DNA from: Rufibacter sp. DG15C
GTDB taxonomy: Bacteria; Bacteroidota; Bacteroidia; Cytophagales; Hymenobacteraceae
DNA: 64,000 nt
Assembly (NCBI RefSeq): GCF_001577755.1
Contig: NZ_CP010776.1
Location: 682,001 to 746,000, forward strand
Direction of reading: 5' to 3'
The notes beneath the pieces were generated by a model, which ran no database searches, was not told the DNA's origin, and saw nothing but the letters and a program-made list of their open reading frames with translations. The translations under genes and the position numbers were made by a program. Numbering within the stretch: the stretch's first letter is position 1; each line of letters starts with the position of its first letter. This document shows, in pieces, positions 29,501 to 35,669 of this stretch.

Positions 29501-31699
29501 CTGGTAAAAGACGCGAACGGCTGTACGTTTACCCAAGAAGCCGAAGTGACGTCAACCTCTGGCCCTACTGACTTTAAGATTGGTTTGCAGGCCACTACCT
29601 GTGATAAAGCCAACGGAGTGATTACCGTGGCAGACATCACAGACGGCGTAGCACCATTCACTTACAGCAAAAACGGCACAACGTTCCAGACATCGCCTAC
29701 TTTTAACGGCTTAACAGCTGGCAAATACACCATTCTGGTGAAAGACGCCAACGGCTGTACGCACACCAGAGAAGTAGAGGTAGAAAATGTGGAAGGTCCT
29801 AAAGACTTTGTCCTAGCATCCACTCCCCCGGCTTGTGGTAACGCCAACGGTACCATCACCATCCAAGCCCCAACCGGTGGAACCAGTCCTTACGCGGTCA
29901 CCTTGAAAGGATTTGCCTTGGAGACAACTACTAATTTGGAGAGTGCTTCTTACACATTTGAGAAGTTGCCGGCAGGCACCTACACCATTACCTTGACAGA
30001 CGCCAATGGTTGTCAAGTGGTGAAGCAAGTGACGTTGCAGGACAAGACAGGCCTAACAGCATTTGCCACGACCACCACCTCGGTTACTTGTACTACGGCT
30101 GGTTCTATCACTATCACCGGCACCACCGGCGGAACCGCACCATTCCTATACTCCTTGGATGGCAGTACGTTCCAGGCTTCTAACACTTTCACCCAACTAG
30201 CCGCCAAGGCCTACCAAGTGTATGTGAAAGACGTCAACGGTTGCGGCGCTTCTTCAACGGTAACGGTGAGAGAAAACAAGTTGCAAGATGCTACTCTGGC
30301 CTTCACGGCTTCTACCTGCGGATTGGCAAATGGTTCTATTACCATCAGCAACGTGACGGGCGGTTCGGAACCATATACCTACAGCCTGAACGGAGCGGCA
30401 TTCCAAACGTCTGCGCAGTTCCAGAACCTGGCGGTAGGATCTTATACCGTTACCATCAAAGATGCTACGGGTTGTGTGCTCACCAAAAACCAGAGCATCA
30501 CCTCTACCGGTGGCATTCAGACCTATGTGGTAAGTAACACCAACGCTACCTGCGGAAACACTAACGGCAAAATCAGCATCAGCCAGGTGCAAGGCGGACA
30601 AAGCCCTTACAGCTACAGCATCAACGGCACCACCTTCCAGACCGGTGCAGAGTTTACCGGCCTAGCTGAAGGAACTTACCAAGTGACAGTTAAGGATGCC
30701 AAAGGATGTCTTCTGGTACAATCTACCACGGTGGCCAGCACCACGTCTATCACAAAGGCAAGTGTTACTGCAGAGCCTGCGGGTTGCGGCCAGACAATTG
30801 GTAAAGTTACCGTCACCCAAGTAGAGGGAGGCACCGCGCCATACACCTACTCACTCACAGGCACCACCTTCACCAGCAATGCTACCATGACGGGTGTAGC
30901 GCCGGGCAACTACCAGCTCACAGTTAAAGACGCCAAAGGTTGTACGTTCTCAACTCCGGTGACAGTAACCCAAGTAGGCGCGCAACTAGCTTCTGTGAAG
31001 AACGTGCTTTGCCTGGGAGATGCCAACGGTTCCATTTCCTTCTCCACGCAAGGCGCCAAAGGCCAAGCCGAATTCAGTATCAACAACGGGCAGTCGTTCC
31101 AGAAGGATTCTGTATTCAACGGCTTGGCAGTAGGCACCTACCAGCTAGTAGCTCGCTTTGGCGGCACCTGCACCATAAGCGTAGGCAAGGCAGACGTGAA
31201 AGCCCCTACGGCTATCAAGGCTACCGTCAAAGCCATCACGGCCAACAGCGCCGCGGTAACGGCCATTAGCGGTGGTACGGCTCCTTACACCTACAAGCTG
31301 AACAACAGTCAGTTTGCCAAGGACTCTGTCTTTACCAACCTAAGCCCGGGCAACTATACCCTGACGGTAAAAGACAAGAACGGCTGTACGGTAGAAGTAA
31401 CCTTCACTATGCAGGCTATCTCTGACGGCCAGGGCATTGAGATCCCAACTGGGTTCACGCCTAACGGTGACGGCATCAATGATGTATGGGTCTTGAAAAA
31501 CCTGAACACCATGTTCCCTGGCTGTAGAGTAACCGTGTACAACCGCTGGGGAAGCCCGGTGTTTGAGTCCAGAGGCTATCAGAAACCTTGGGACGGTAAC
31601 GTCATGGGCAAACCAGTACCTGCCGGCACATACTACACCGTGGTTGAGCTAGGCAACGGACAACCAGCCATCAGAAAGTCCATCACCATCATACGCTAA
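14594..31699 (+). CDS. Giant SprB-repeat surface adhesin with T9SS type B sorting domain
   Basis: 5701 residues in one intact frame. A signal peptide (about residues 1-32, cleaved near TAFAQ) is followed by a unique N-terminal region to about residue 479 with Ig/PKD-like segments (AIICPGSSGVELTGL; NAGPDQLVCSLNPVNLAGI). About 66 tandem repeats of about 78 residues follow, each reading STCGxxNGxITVTGVTGG, TAPYTYSxDG, FQ, AGTYTITVKDANGC and NIAGP. This is the SprB repeat of Flavobacterium gliding adhesins. The last 85 residues (IPTGFTPNGDGINDVWV to ITIIR) are a type B (gliding-associated) T9SS sorting domain. It is therefore secreted by the type IX system to the cell surface, for adhesion and possibly gliding. 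PorP/SprF, known to be needed for SprB export, is 26 bases downstream. Gliding itself is not shown. Confidence 0.93.
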   Translation: MNTTSTPTLHPYFFLVILWLLQLTSAQTAFAQGNNTAPVYNVNLTGQPNGVYTSPDLDRNGKACGVTGNDNCIQFSVTLDRNAAGLEFNIIDGPVPSGSMTYQINCGKPVPVGQPICVSGVGPHVITICMPGGAKNKYQVKSIGAFTPVADTPVSGGCSTKLQAPFAFEEPSITWTDITGGGAYNKYLSCTTGCATPTVTPDDNAPAFVDYVVCGSSVQSPCSDLPFCDTVRVYFSKTPTVSISPSPAIICPGSSGVELTGLVTGGSGNFTYLWTDSNGNLVGSSQKFIAPKTGTYSLEVRTENYPSCKKFSASINVVTDLTVNAGPDQLVCSLNPVNLAGIVTAATGGRWSGGSGTFSPSNTTLNAVYTPTASELQAGFVKLTLTSTGNGSCTAASDEVLVTFYKMQVSVAGPSVLCTGATASLTAIVTGAEGPVTYKWNTGETTASISNKPAGTYTVTVTDGKNCAIQKSFTVTQVVSPTDLAFTLTSTTCGASNGTIQASGVTNGTAPFTYSLNGGAFQASTTFSSLAKGTYAVQVKDANGCVYSESVTLLDVPGPSALALTSQSSTCGNANGAISVTGVTGGTAPYTYSLNSSAYQGSANFAGLAAGTYTVSVKDANGCLFAKAVTVGNVAGPSTFVSSTISSTCGANNGGITITGVTGGTAPYTYSKDGINFQSTASFTGLLAGTHSITVKDTNGCTVSKSVTVANVAGPTNILGTVASSTCGNSNGTLTVTGVTGGTAPYTFSLNGGIFDASGTFSSLTAATYNVTVKDANGCTFSKAFTISNIAGPSDFSASITSSTCGAANGALTVTGITGGTTPYSYSIDGTTFQASASFTGLTAGTHSITVKDANGCVFSKVVTLQDIAGPTAFTLTPTASTCGNPNGTVLVSGVTGGTAPYTYSLNGTDYQPSATFTALAAGTYTATVKDANGCTITKSVTVTNIAGPTALAATTTSSTCGAANGELTITGVTGGTAPYTYSRNGSTFQASATFTSLASGAYTIIVKDANGCTYTKAFTITNIAGPTAVSASAIPASCLNNDGSILVSGVTGGTAPYTYAINGTTFQSTTTFSGLATGTYTITAKDANGCLITTSVSVGKNIPTAFAATISSSTCGDSNGSITVGTITGGTAPFTYSKDGSTFQASASFTGLAAGTHSITVKDAKGCTFTRSLTITNSAGPSDVAISTKATTCGNANGVLTLGAVTGGTAPYSYSLDGNNFQTGTTFTTLTSGTKTITVKDANGCVYTEQVTISNIAGPVAFTTSTQTTSCGRNNGAITITAVNGGTAPYTYSKDGNTFQSNSTFATLVAGTYTLVVKDANGCTISQSVELQDIAGPSALNLTSLSSTCGSANGSINVQSVSGGTAPYSYSLNGGTFQTEISFNGLLAAEYTITVKDINGCTFIEAVTVTDKAGPTNLLASAQSSTCGASNGKVTLTDVTGGTAPFSYSKDGTTFQAETTFTGLAAGTYTFTVKDANGCTYSKSYIVTNITGPTAVATSVQPASCLNNDGVLTIGNVSGGTAPYTYAVNGSSFQTEASFTGLAAGTYTLTAKDVNGCTVTKTVTIQVNVPTNFTTSVTSSTCGNDNGSITVSQITGGTAPYTYSKDGLTFQTSSTLTDLLAGTHSITVKDSKGCTFTKQVTVTNIAGPSNFVATAKASTCGNANGELVLTGVTGGTAPYTYSIDGFTFQTSATFTALTAGTYTATAKDANGCTMTKQVTISNIAEPSDFTATTVSTSCRRNNGSISISGVVNGTAPYTYSLDGGAYQTTTTFTTLTAGAYTIHVKDANGCIFSKTIQVQDQAGPSALSLAIASSTCGNSNGSLTITGVTGGTAPYTYALGTGAFQANTSFGNLMAGEYTLTVKDANGCTYSQKARVENIAGPTAILASLSASTCGNSNGVLRVTSITGGTEPYTYSINGASFQTAASFSSLTSGTHTVMVKDANGCTMQKSFTLTNVAGPTAIAVTTVAASCQNDDGSLMVTGVTGGTAPFTYAINNGIYQSSIEFTGLATGTYTLAAKDANGCVITRTVTINKNVPTAFTRSTTASTCGSNNGSISITGVTGGTAPYSYSTDGITFQSSNILTGLPAGTYNVTIKDAKGCTFANSVVVSNIAGPSNLAAVLTYTTCDASNGTIIITGVSGGTAPYTYSQNGTDFQASTYFNGLTAGPYTLMVKDANGCIFSKAFTLTNIAGPTAISATAQDASCQNNDGSVLAASVSGGTAPYSYSINGTIFQTAASFTGLASGTYTLTAKDANGCLATTSITVGTDKPVAFARSTVASTCGNSNGSLTITGVTGGFAPFTYSKNGTSFQTSATFTGLAAGTFTITVKDAKGCTYSEQVTITNVAGPTEFISFAKASTCGNANGELTLGTVTGGTAPYTYSLNNGAYQASATFGALMAGEYLLTVKDANGCVLSKTVQLTNIAGPQATATATASTCGNSNGQISVQVTGGTAPYTFSRDGGAFQTENTFQNLAAATYSISVKDANGCIKTLYVAVTNINGPTQVSLATVSSTCGAANGSLTISGVTGGTSPFQYSLDGTSFQNGTSFGQILAGEYTLTVKDANGCTYAQKVRVENIAGPTDLVTASKSSTCANANGGLTITTVTGGMAPFTYSLEGAPFQTSGSFLNLASGTYILTVKDANGCTFTKQATITNITGPTALVTTVNSSTCGNKNGSLTVTGVTGGTAPYTYSKDGSTFQTSATFASLTAGTYTILVKDANGCSVSQTVTVGDVAGPTNLAVSNVSSTCGSSNGSILVNGVTGGTAPYQYSLNGGTFQSNTTFQQLAAGTHSITVKDANGCIFSKSITLVNIAGPSSFTASTLPSNCGSSNGSLTVTATTGGTAPYTYSIDGINYQASSTFSALLAGTYTVIVKDANGCTFQKAVTLSNIAGPTAIAVSSLPASCLNNDGSIFVGNVTGGTAPFTYSINGTTFQTGTTFLGLAAGTYTVYSKDANGCVTSSPVTIQENVPTRFVSTTTASTCGRSDGQLTIGQVTGGTAPYQYSQDGVTYQTSTTFNNLAAGTYTIFVKDSKGCIYSQAVSISNISGPTFTTSSDASTCGAANGRIVVSGVSGGVAPYTYSKDGSTFQTATTFSNLLAGTYAITTKDANGCVSTETVVVTDIAGPSEAVLTATSSTCGNSNGRLVVGTITGGTAPFTYSSNGTSFQASATFSGLKAGAYTVTVKDANGCIYTKTVELENIAGPTQLQLAATSSTCGANNGVIAINGVLAGTAPYVFSLNGSAYQSSTSFTAVLAGEHTVTVKDANGCTYSQKVTLTNIAGPTTFMASTNASTCGANNGALTITDVTDGTAPYTYSKDGVNFQASATFSEVLAGTYSITVKDANGCSTTKSVSVADVKGPSALVATFSPASCADNDGTITISGVTGGTAPFSYSINGSAFTATTSYAGLKSGDYVIMAKDANGCQVSTTLQINQNVPTAFAFSTTSSTCGNSNGRISLGGITGGTAPYTYSKDGNTFQAGASFTALVAGTYSITVKDAKGCTFTQAVTLGNTNGPSDAITTTKASTCGSNNGEFTVSSVAGGTAPFTYRLEEGSFQTSATFTGLTAGAYTLHVKDANGCIYTEEVSLQDISGPSFTATAQASTCSASNGAIMVQNVAGGTAPYTYSKNGTLFQTSASFTGLLAGTHTITVQDANGCRFSRSVVVENIAGPADLLLVSTASTCGNSNASISVTNVTGGTAPYTYALNGGSFQIASLFDFIKAGEHTVTVKDANGCVFSKKVVITNVAGPSAFTASTTASTCGNNNGELTLTGVTGGTAPYTYSKDGLIFQTSETFTALSAGSYTITVKDANGCILTKAVTVANVAGPTAVAATTGSASCANQDGSVTVSGVTGGTAPYQFSINGTTFQPGLTFENLAAGTYTLTARDANGCTVTASVQVKQNVPTALTATTTAATCGQSNGSIQATAVTGGTAPYTYSLDGFVFQASATFTGVGAGTHTLLVKDAKGCTFSTSVQVGNIAGPTGFAIATKATTCGIANGELTMGAVTGGTAPYTYSLEGSPFQANARFTGLLAGDYVLTVKDANGCTFIKTVTLTDVPGPTDFTAAPVASTCGDNNGKITVSGVLGGTAPYSYSLNGGTFQPAASFTGLLTGNYTITVKDANGCVTSKTVDVTNIAGPSTLTATSVPTTCGASNGSIIITGTTAGTAPYTYALDNGNFQTAATFAAVLAGEHTVTVRDANGCTYSQKVQVENIAGPSGLVVTTQSSTCDNKNGGLTIASVKGGTAPYTYSVDGSTFQGSSDFNNLMAGPYTVTVKDANGCATQKTVTISNITGPTGVAAFAEPASCQNNDGRVSVSGVTGGTAPYTYSINRQDFATDETFTSLAAGQYTITVRDANGCEVTATVEVKTNMLTSFSAATNASTCEQQNGSVTVSAVTGGFAPYTYSVNGGVYQSNATFAGMSMGTHTVMVKDARGCTISQEVTIQNITGPTFTLTTTASTCGNSNGKINVMGLTGGTAPFLYSRNGVDFQTASGFENLIAGTYTIIVKDANGCQTSETVTLEGEAGPNTFTATATPSTCGNSNGQVTIDEVTGGTAPYLYSVDGGTFQTGSTFGNMRAGTYQITVKDANGCLFTSAVTVGNVDGPSTVRLAAKASTCGDRNSELTVTEITGGTAPYTYSLNGIDFQTEATFTALAAGEQTMIVKDANGCVITQKMTIENLAGPANLLAATSASTCGKSDGTVTITSVSGGTAPYSYSIDGISFQASASFTSLPDGDYTITVKDANGCTFQKEVTINNITGPTTVAASTMAASCSDQDGSLTVTGVTGGTAPYTYALNGGIFQTSTTFAALASGTYTLIAKDANGCEVSTMVQVGKETPVSFIASAKASTCGAPNGIITIDNATGGSAPYTFALENGTFQTSNRFSGLAAGTYTITVKDAKGCTSVEQVQVTDVAGFAGFTVLAQATSCNNSNGKITVSTVAGGTAPFSYSLDGINFQGNATFTALTVGKYTVLVKDANGCTFTQEAEVTSTSGPTDFKIGLQATTCDKANGVITVADITDGVAPFTYSKNGTTFQTSPTFNGLTAGKYTILVKDANGCTHTREVEVENVEGPKDFVLASTPPACGNANGTITIQAPTGGTSPYAVTLKGFALETTTNLESASYTFEKLPAGTYTITLTDANGCQVVKQVTLQDKTGLTAFATTTTSVTCTTAGSITITGTTGGTAPFLYSLDGSTFQASNTFTQLAAKAYQVYVKDVNGCGASSTVTVRENKLQDATLAFTASTCGLANGSITISNVTGGSEPYTYSLNGAAFQTSAQFQNLAVGSYTVTIKDATGCVLTKNQSITSTGGIQTYVVSNTNATCGNTNGKISISQVQGGQSPYSYSINGTTFQTGAEFTGLAEGTYQVTVKDAKGCLLVQSTTVASTTSITKASVTAEPAGCGQTIGKVTVTQVEGGTAPYTYSLTGTTFTSNATMTGVAPGNYQLTVKDAKGCTFSTPVTVTQVGAQLASVKNVLCLGDANGSISFSTQGAKGQAEFSINNGQSFQKDSVFNGLAVGTYQLVARFGGTCTISVGKADVKAPTAIKATVKAITANSAAVTAISGGTAPYTYKLNNSQFAKDSVFTNLSPGNYTLTVKDKNGCTVEVTFTMQAISDGQGIEIPTGFTPNGDGINDVWVLKNLNTMFPGCRVTVYNRWGSPVFESRGYQKPWDGNVMGKPVPAGTYYTVVELGNGQPAIRKSITIIR
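16031..31430 (+). repeat. Tandem array of ~66 SprB-type repeats with six-unit higher-order period
   Basis: I count 64 units with the TCG or SCxxxDG signature and two degenerate ones at the end, each about 234 bases. Units whose STCGxxNG is replaced by SCxNNDG start near 17700, 19100, 20500, 21205, 23300, 24700, 26100, 27495 and 28895. They are mostly 1.4 kb apart, that is six units. Each is followed by a unit with KDAKGC or KDSKGC in place of KDANGC. Confidence 0.88.
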
Positions 31700-31725
31700 G
31701 CTGTCCCTAGACCCTAATTAGTCTT

Positions 31726-32682
31726 ATGAAAAAGTACCTTATCCTTTTCACCTTTTTGCTGGGGGCCTCTGTAGCGGAGGCCCAGCAGAAGGCGCTATCC
31801 AGTCAGTACATGACCAATTACTTTCTCTTAAACCCAGCCGTAGCCGGGTATGAGAAGGACCTCAACTTCAAGGCCGGCTTCCGGAACCAGTGGGTAGGGT
31901 TTGAGGGCGCGCCCCAGACCTTTTACCTGAGCGGCGAAGGAGCCTTGTTCCAGAACAGCAGAAGCCGCAGACGCGGCAAAATGCAGGGGTTCCATGGCGT
32001 AGGTGGTTATTTGTACACAGACAACACGGGTCCCACAAGACAGACGGCAGTGCTGGCCTCTTACGCCTACCATGTGCCCTTGAACCGCGAATTGTGGTTG
32101 TCTTCTGGCATGTTTGTGGGCGCGCAGCAGTTCAAGTTTGACCCAAATAAGGTACAGCTGGCCGACAACTCCAACCACTTGGACCCCGTGACGGCCTCTG
32201 GCCCCATCAACAAGTTTATGCCAGATTTAACCTTGGGCGTGAACCTGCACAATGAGCAGTTTTTTGCGGGCATATCTTTGTTCCAAGTGTTGGGCAACAA
32301 GTTTTTTGAAGTAGAGAATAGTAACAATGAAAGCCGGCTGTACCGTCACCTATATGTGTCGGGGGGTTATAATTTTGACGTGCAGAAGAACATCTCTCTC
32401 TCGCCTTCCATCCTGTTCAAGTACGCAGAACCGGCGCCGGTGCAGGCAGACTTCAACCTGAAAGGCATTTACCACTTCAGCAAGCGCCGCCGGAGCAAGG
32501 CAGATGACCAGATCTGGGCCGCCGTTTCTTACCGCACCCAAGACGCCGTAGTGGCGTTGCTGGGCACGCAGTTCAAGGAGCAGTACCAGTTCTCTTACTC
32601 CTATGACATCACCGTTTCAAGGTTAAGACCCTACAGCGCGGGCTCTCATGAAATCATGCTGGGGTTCAGGGTGAAGCAATAA
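31726..32682 (+). CDS. PorP/SprF family outer-membrane protein
   Basis: 318 residues with a signal peptide (cleaved after VAEA, mature start QQKALSSQYM). It opens with the family hallmark SSQYMTNYFLLNPAVAGYEKDL and has alternating strand patterns of an outer-membrane barrel, ending in IMLGFRVKQ. Proteins of this family partner with T9SS substrates that have type B sorting domains; SprF in Flavobacterium is needed for SprB to reach the surface. The start is 26 bases after the stop of the giant adhesin with no terminator between, so the two are an operon and this protein most likely serves that adhesin. An extended palindrome lies 47 bases after the stop. Confidence 0.93.
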   Translation: MKKYLILFTFLLGASVAEAQQKALSSQYMTNYFLLNPAVAGYEKDLNFKAGFRNQWVGFEGAPQTFYLSGEGALFQNSRSRRRGKMQGFHGVGGYLYTDNTGPTRQTAVLASYAYHVPLNRELWLSSGMFVGAQQFKFDPNKVQLADNSNHLDPVTASGPINKFMPDLTLGVNLHNEQFFAGISLFQVLGNKFFEVENSNNESRLYRHLYVSGGYNFDVQKNISLSPSILFKYAEPAPVQADFNLKGIYHFSKRRRSKADDQIWAAVSYRTQDAVVALLGTQFKEQYQFSYSYDITVSRLRPYSAGSHEIMLGFRVKQ

Positions 32683-32729
32683 GAATAGGCCAGGGATTTT
32701 CGCTTTTTTCAGAAGATTCACTCCCCTTC

Positions 32730-32781
32730 ACGAAGTCGTTTTTGGCCTGTTTCTCAGAAAGTAGGCCAAAAACGACTTCGT
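32730..32781. repeat. 38-bp palindrome, copy 10, with extended stem
   Basis: The core is 32737-32774. Seven extra base pairs on each side (ACGAAGT and ACTTCGT) extend the hairpin to 52 bases. The T-rich sequence after it (TCTTTTA) makes it a plausible terminator for the adhesin-porP operon. Confidence 0.92.
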
Positions 32782-32962
32782 TCTTTTACAGGGATCCAGA
32801 AGTTTTTTCATCACGTAAACCGCCAGGATTCTTGTACTTAAATGGGCCTTAATCGGAACTTACGAAGGCCAGAGCCTGTTAGCCCCAGAATAACTCAAGA
32901 GTGTAACTGGTTGGAGCAAAGGCGATTTTATAATTTAATATAAAAAACCGCCGGAAAAACCC

Positions 32963-32970
32963 TACCTTTG
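32963..32970 (+). promoter_or_regulatory. typA promoter -7 box
   Basis: TACCTTTG matches TAnnTTTG and ends 21 bases before the ATG. No TTG at the ideal -33 spacing. Confidence 0.6.
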
Positions 32971-32991
32971 CGCCCTGAAAATAACCTCTGA

Positions 32992-34794
32992 ATGCAAAGT
33001 ATCCGCAACATCGCGATTATTGCCCACGTGGACCACGGTAAGACCACGCTGGTAGACAAAATCATCCACGCCTCAAAGATTTTTGACGCCCACCAACAGT
33101 TCGACGACCTTATCCTGGACAACAATGACCTGGAGCGGGAACGCGGCATCACTATCGTTTCCAAGAACGTATCGGTTCGTTACAACGGTGTTAAAATTAA
33201 CATCATTGACACGCCTGGTCACGCCGACTTTGGAGGTGAAGTAGAGCGCGTGTTGAAAATGGCCGACGGTGTTCTTTTGTTGGTAGATGCCTTTGAAGGC
33301 CCTATGCCACAGACCCGTTTCGTGCTAGGTAAAGCTATCCAGTTGGGCTTGAAGCCAATTGTGGTGGTAAACAAAGTAGACAAAGAAAACTGCCGCCCAG
33401 ACGAGGTGCACGAAATGGTATTCGACCTGATGTTCAACTTGGACGCCACTGAAGACCAGTTAGACTTCGTGACCCTTTACGGTTCCAGCAAGCATGGCTG
33501 GATGAGCACAGACTGGCAGAAACCAACTGATAACATCATCCCGCTTTTAGATGCCATCATCAATGTAATCCCGCCTGCTCCTTTTGAGGAAGGAACGCCA
33601 CAGATGCAGATTACATCATTGGACTACTCTTCTTTTGTGGGTCGTATTGCCATTGGACGTGTAAAGCGCGGTACTTTGAAAGAAGGCGCCAACATGAGCC
33701 TTTGCAAGCGTGACGGTTCTATCAAGAAAGTAAAAATCAAAGAACTTCAAGTGTTTGAAGGTCTTGGCAAAGTGAAAGTAGAAGAAGTATCTGCCGGCGA
33801 AATCTGCGCCGTGACCGGTATTGAAGGCTTTGACATTGGCGATACCCTGGCAGACTTTGAGAACCCAGAGCCGTTGGAGCGCATCTCTATTGATGAGCCA
33901 ACCATGAACATGTTGTTCACCATCAACAACTCTCCTTTCTTCGGGAAAGAGGGCAAGTTTGTAACATCGCGTCACTTGCGTGACCGTTTGTTCAAAGAGA
34001 TGGAGAAAAACCTGGCCCTGCGTGTAGACGAGACTGACAAAGAAGATACCTTCTTGGTATACGGACGTGGTATTCTCCATTTGTCTGTACTGATTGAAAC
34101 CATGCGCCGTGAAGGCTATGAGTTACAAGTAGGCCAGCCACAGGTTATCTTCAAAGAAGTAGACGGCCAGAAAATGGAGCCTATGGAGCACTTGGTGGTG
34201 GACGTACCAGAAGAATCTGCCGGTAAGGTGATTGAATTGGTAACCCAGCGCAAAGGTGACTTGACCATCATGGAGCCGAAGGGCGACTTGCAACACTTGG
34301 AATTCAACATTCCTGCGCGTGGTTTGATTGGTCTGCGTAACAACGTATTGACCGCAACCGCTGGTGAGGCCATCATGAACCACCGTTTCATGAGCTATGA
34401 GCCCTTCAAAGGCGCTATCCCAGGCCGTATCAACGGTTCTTTGATTGCCATGGAGACTGGCCCAGGAACGGCTTACTCTATTGACAAACTGCAAGACAGA
34501 GGCGTGTTCTTTGTTGATCCAGGCGAAGATGTGTACATGGGCATGGTAATTGGCGAGCACTCTCGTCAGAATGACCTGACCGTAAACATCCAGAAAGGAA
34601 AGCAGTTGACCAACATGCGTGCCTCTGGTTCTGACAACAACGTGAAAATTGTTCCTAAGAAGCAGTTCTCTCTGGAAGAAGCTATGGAATACATCCAGAA
34701 GGATGAGTTGCTGGAGATTACGCCTAAGAGCATTAGAATGCGTAAGATTTACTTGGATGAGAATGAGCGTAAGCGCTACGGTGACAAAAGCTAA
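32992..34794 (+). CDS. typA: Translational GTPase TypA/BipA
   Basis: A 600-residue ribosome-associated GTPase linked in other bacteria to ribosome assembly and stress or cold adaptation. G motifs are intact: AHVDHGKTTL (G1), RERGITI (G2), DTPGHADFGGEV (G3) and VNKVDKE (G4). EF-G-like domains III and V follow, then the TypA-specific C-terminal domain (SRQNDLTVNIQKGKQLTNMR). Length is normal. Codon use is biased as in rplY, so expression is probably high. It has its own -7 box and a strong terminator, hence a single-gene transcript. Confidence 0.96.
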   Translation: MQSIRNIAIIAHVDHGKTTLVDKIIHASKIFDAHQQFDDLILDNNDLERERGITIVSKNVSVRYNGVKINIIDTPGHADFGGEVERVLKMADGVLLLVDAFEGPMPQTRFVLGKAIQLGLKPIVVVNKVDKENCRPDEVHEMVFDLMFNLDATEDQLDFVTLYGSSKHGWMSTDWQKPTDNIIPLLDAIINVIPPAPFEEGTPQMQITSLDYSSFVGRIAIGRVKRGTLKEGANMSLCKRDGSIKKVKIKELQVFEGLGKVKVEEVSAGEICAVTGIEGFDIGDTLADFENPEPLERISIDEPTMNMLFTINNSPFFGKEGKFVTSRHLRDRLFKEMEKNLALRVDETDKEDTFLVYGRGILHLSVLIETMRREGYELQVGQPQVIFKEVDGQKMEPMEHLVVDVPEESAGKVIELVTQRKGDLTIMEPKGDLQHLEFNIPARGLIGLRNNVLTATAGEAIMNHRFMSYEPFKGAIPGRINGSLIAMETGPGTAYSIDKLQDRGVFFVDPGEDVYMGMVIGEHSRQNDLTVNIQKGKQLTNMRASGSDNNVKIVPKKQFSLEEAMEYIQKDELLEITPKSIRMRKIYLDENERKRYGDKS

Positions 34795-34807
34795 TCTCAT
34801 TAATTCA

Positions 34808-34850
34808 TAAAAGAAGAAGCCCGGCCAAATTGGTCGGGCTTCTTCTTTTA
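34808..34850. terminator. Terminator after typA
   Basis: TAAAAGAAGAAGCCCG pairs with CGGGCTTCTTCTTTTA, with an inner CCAAATTGG. It can act in both directions. Confidence 0.9.
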
Positions 34851-34860
34851 TAGGGGATTT

Positions 34861-34898
34861 TGTTTTTGGCCTGTTTTCTGGGAATGGGGGCAAAAACG
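34861..34898. repeat. 38-bp palindrome, copy 11 (degenerate right arm)
   Basis: TGTTTTTGGCCTGTTTTC then TGGGAATGGGGGCAAAAACG. It lies 66 bases past the typA stop, just after its terminator. Confidence 0.75.
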
Positions 34899-34983
34899 GA
34901 TTAGAATTCACTAAATGCTACTTCCTAATAGACTATAACGTCTAGGCTAAATGGCGCCAGAGGCCGTCGGCCGAGGCTGACTT

Positions 34984-35541
34984 TTAGCTATTGTTAGTGG
35001 CAGGCATTTCTTCTGACTTTAACCAAACTCCGACACTTATTCCGAAGCCCACCAAAGTCTGCCAGCAAATAAAGTAAAGCCCTGGGTCAGCGGTCAGAAT
35101 GCCAAAAGGGCTGGTATTGGTTAAAGTCTGCTTTATAAGCTCAACAAAAGGTATGACAGCCAAGGCAGAGGCAATCGTGATGGTAAGCCCAGTTTTGAAG
35201 AAATCAATTCTAATGTAGACGCTGCAGACAAGATACATTAAGGTAGCTCCTATTGCAGTACCTAGTGGCTGAGAGGCGCTTCCCAAAGCTTTGGAGAGCA
35301 TTACTACCCCTATAATCGTAATAAGAAAGGCAGCAAACGAGAGCAGTAGCCCTACACATACAACTATAGTTTTATTAGGGGGAACCCTGTCAAGGTTAGT
35401 AAGGAAGATGGCTAAAGCAAAGGCGAAGGTGCTTAGAAATGGCCCTCTCTCCTCTCCAGCCAGAAGGAATGAGAATACAGAAACCATGAGACACGCACCT
35501 GTTGTGAGAACAATCCTTTTTGCGTCGACAGATATTTCCAC
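34984..35541 (-). CDS. Predicted integral membrane protein, unknown function
   Basis: 185 residues with five or six hydrophobic segments (for example ACLMVSVFSFLLA, TIVVCVGLLLSFAAFLITII, GATLMYLVCSVYI, TITIASALAVIPFVELI and ICWQTLVGFGISVGVWL). The start is GTG at 35539-35541; an in-frame stop lies just upstream, so no ATG can be further out. A later ATG at residue 19 would remove the first helix. I do not recognise the family. The gene is monocistronic by spacing. Nothing nearby suggests a role. Confidence 0.65.
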   Translation of the reverse strand: MEISVDAKRIVLTTGACLMVSVFSFLLAGEERGPFLSTFAFALAIFLTNLDRVPPNKTIVVCVGLLLSFAAFLITIIGVVMLSKALGSASQPLGTAIGATLMYLVCSVYIRIDFFKTGLTITIASALAVIPFVELIKQTLTNTSPFGILTADPGLYFICWQTLVGFGISVGVWLKSEEMPATNNS

Positions 35542-35669
35542 TGTTTATGATTTTTGCTTGCCTCTAACTAGAAGCTAAAAGGAACTACTCAGCTTATCAG
35601 CTCAATATATGGAATAAAACTTCTTGCTTAAGGAGATTATGATGTGCACTTGAAATTGCCTAAATAAAT

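Larger units (their letters stand above)
32683..32991. other. porP-typA intergenic region
   Basis: No gene. It holds the extended palindrome copy 10 (32730-32781) and the typA -7 box (32963-32970). Confidence 0.7.

Noticed and set aside
16031-31430. Possible CRISPR or DNA satellite in the long repeat array
   Set aside because: The repeats are 234-base in-frame coding units of one continuous protein with signal peptide and sorting domain; nucleotide identity between units is low and there are no spacers.
14762-31542. Dozens of minus-strand open frames of 60-160 codons inside the adhesin gene
   Set aside because: They are mirror frames made by the periodic repeat sequence, and many resemble each other for that reason. 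None has an independent start region or known domain.
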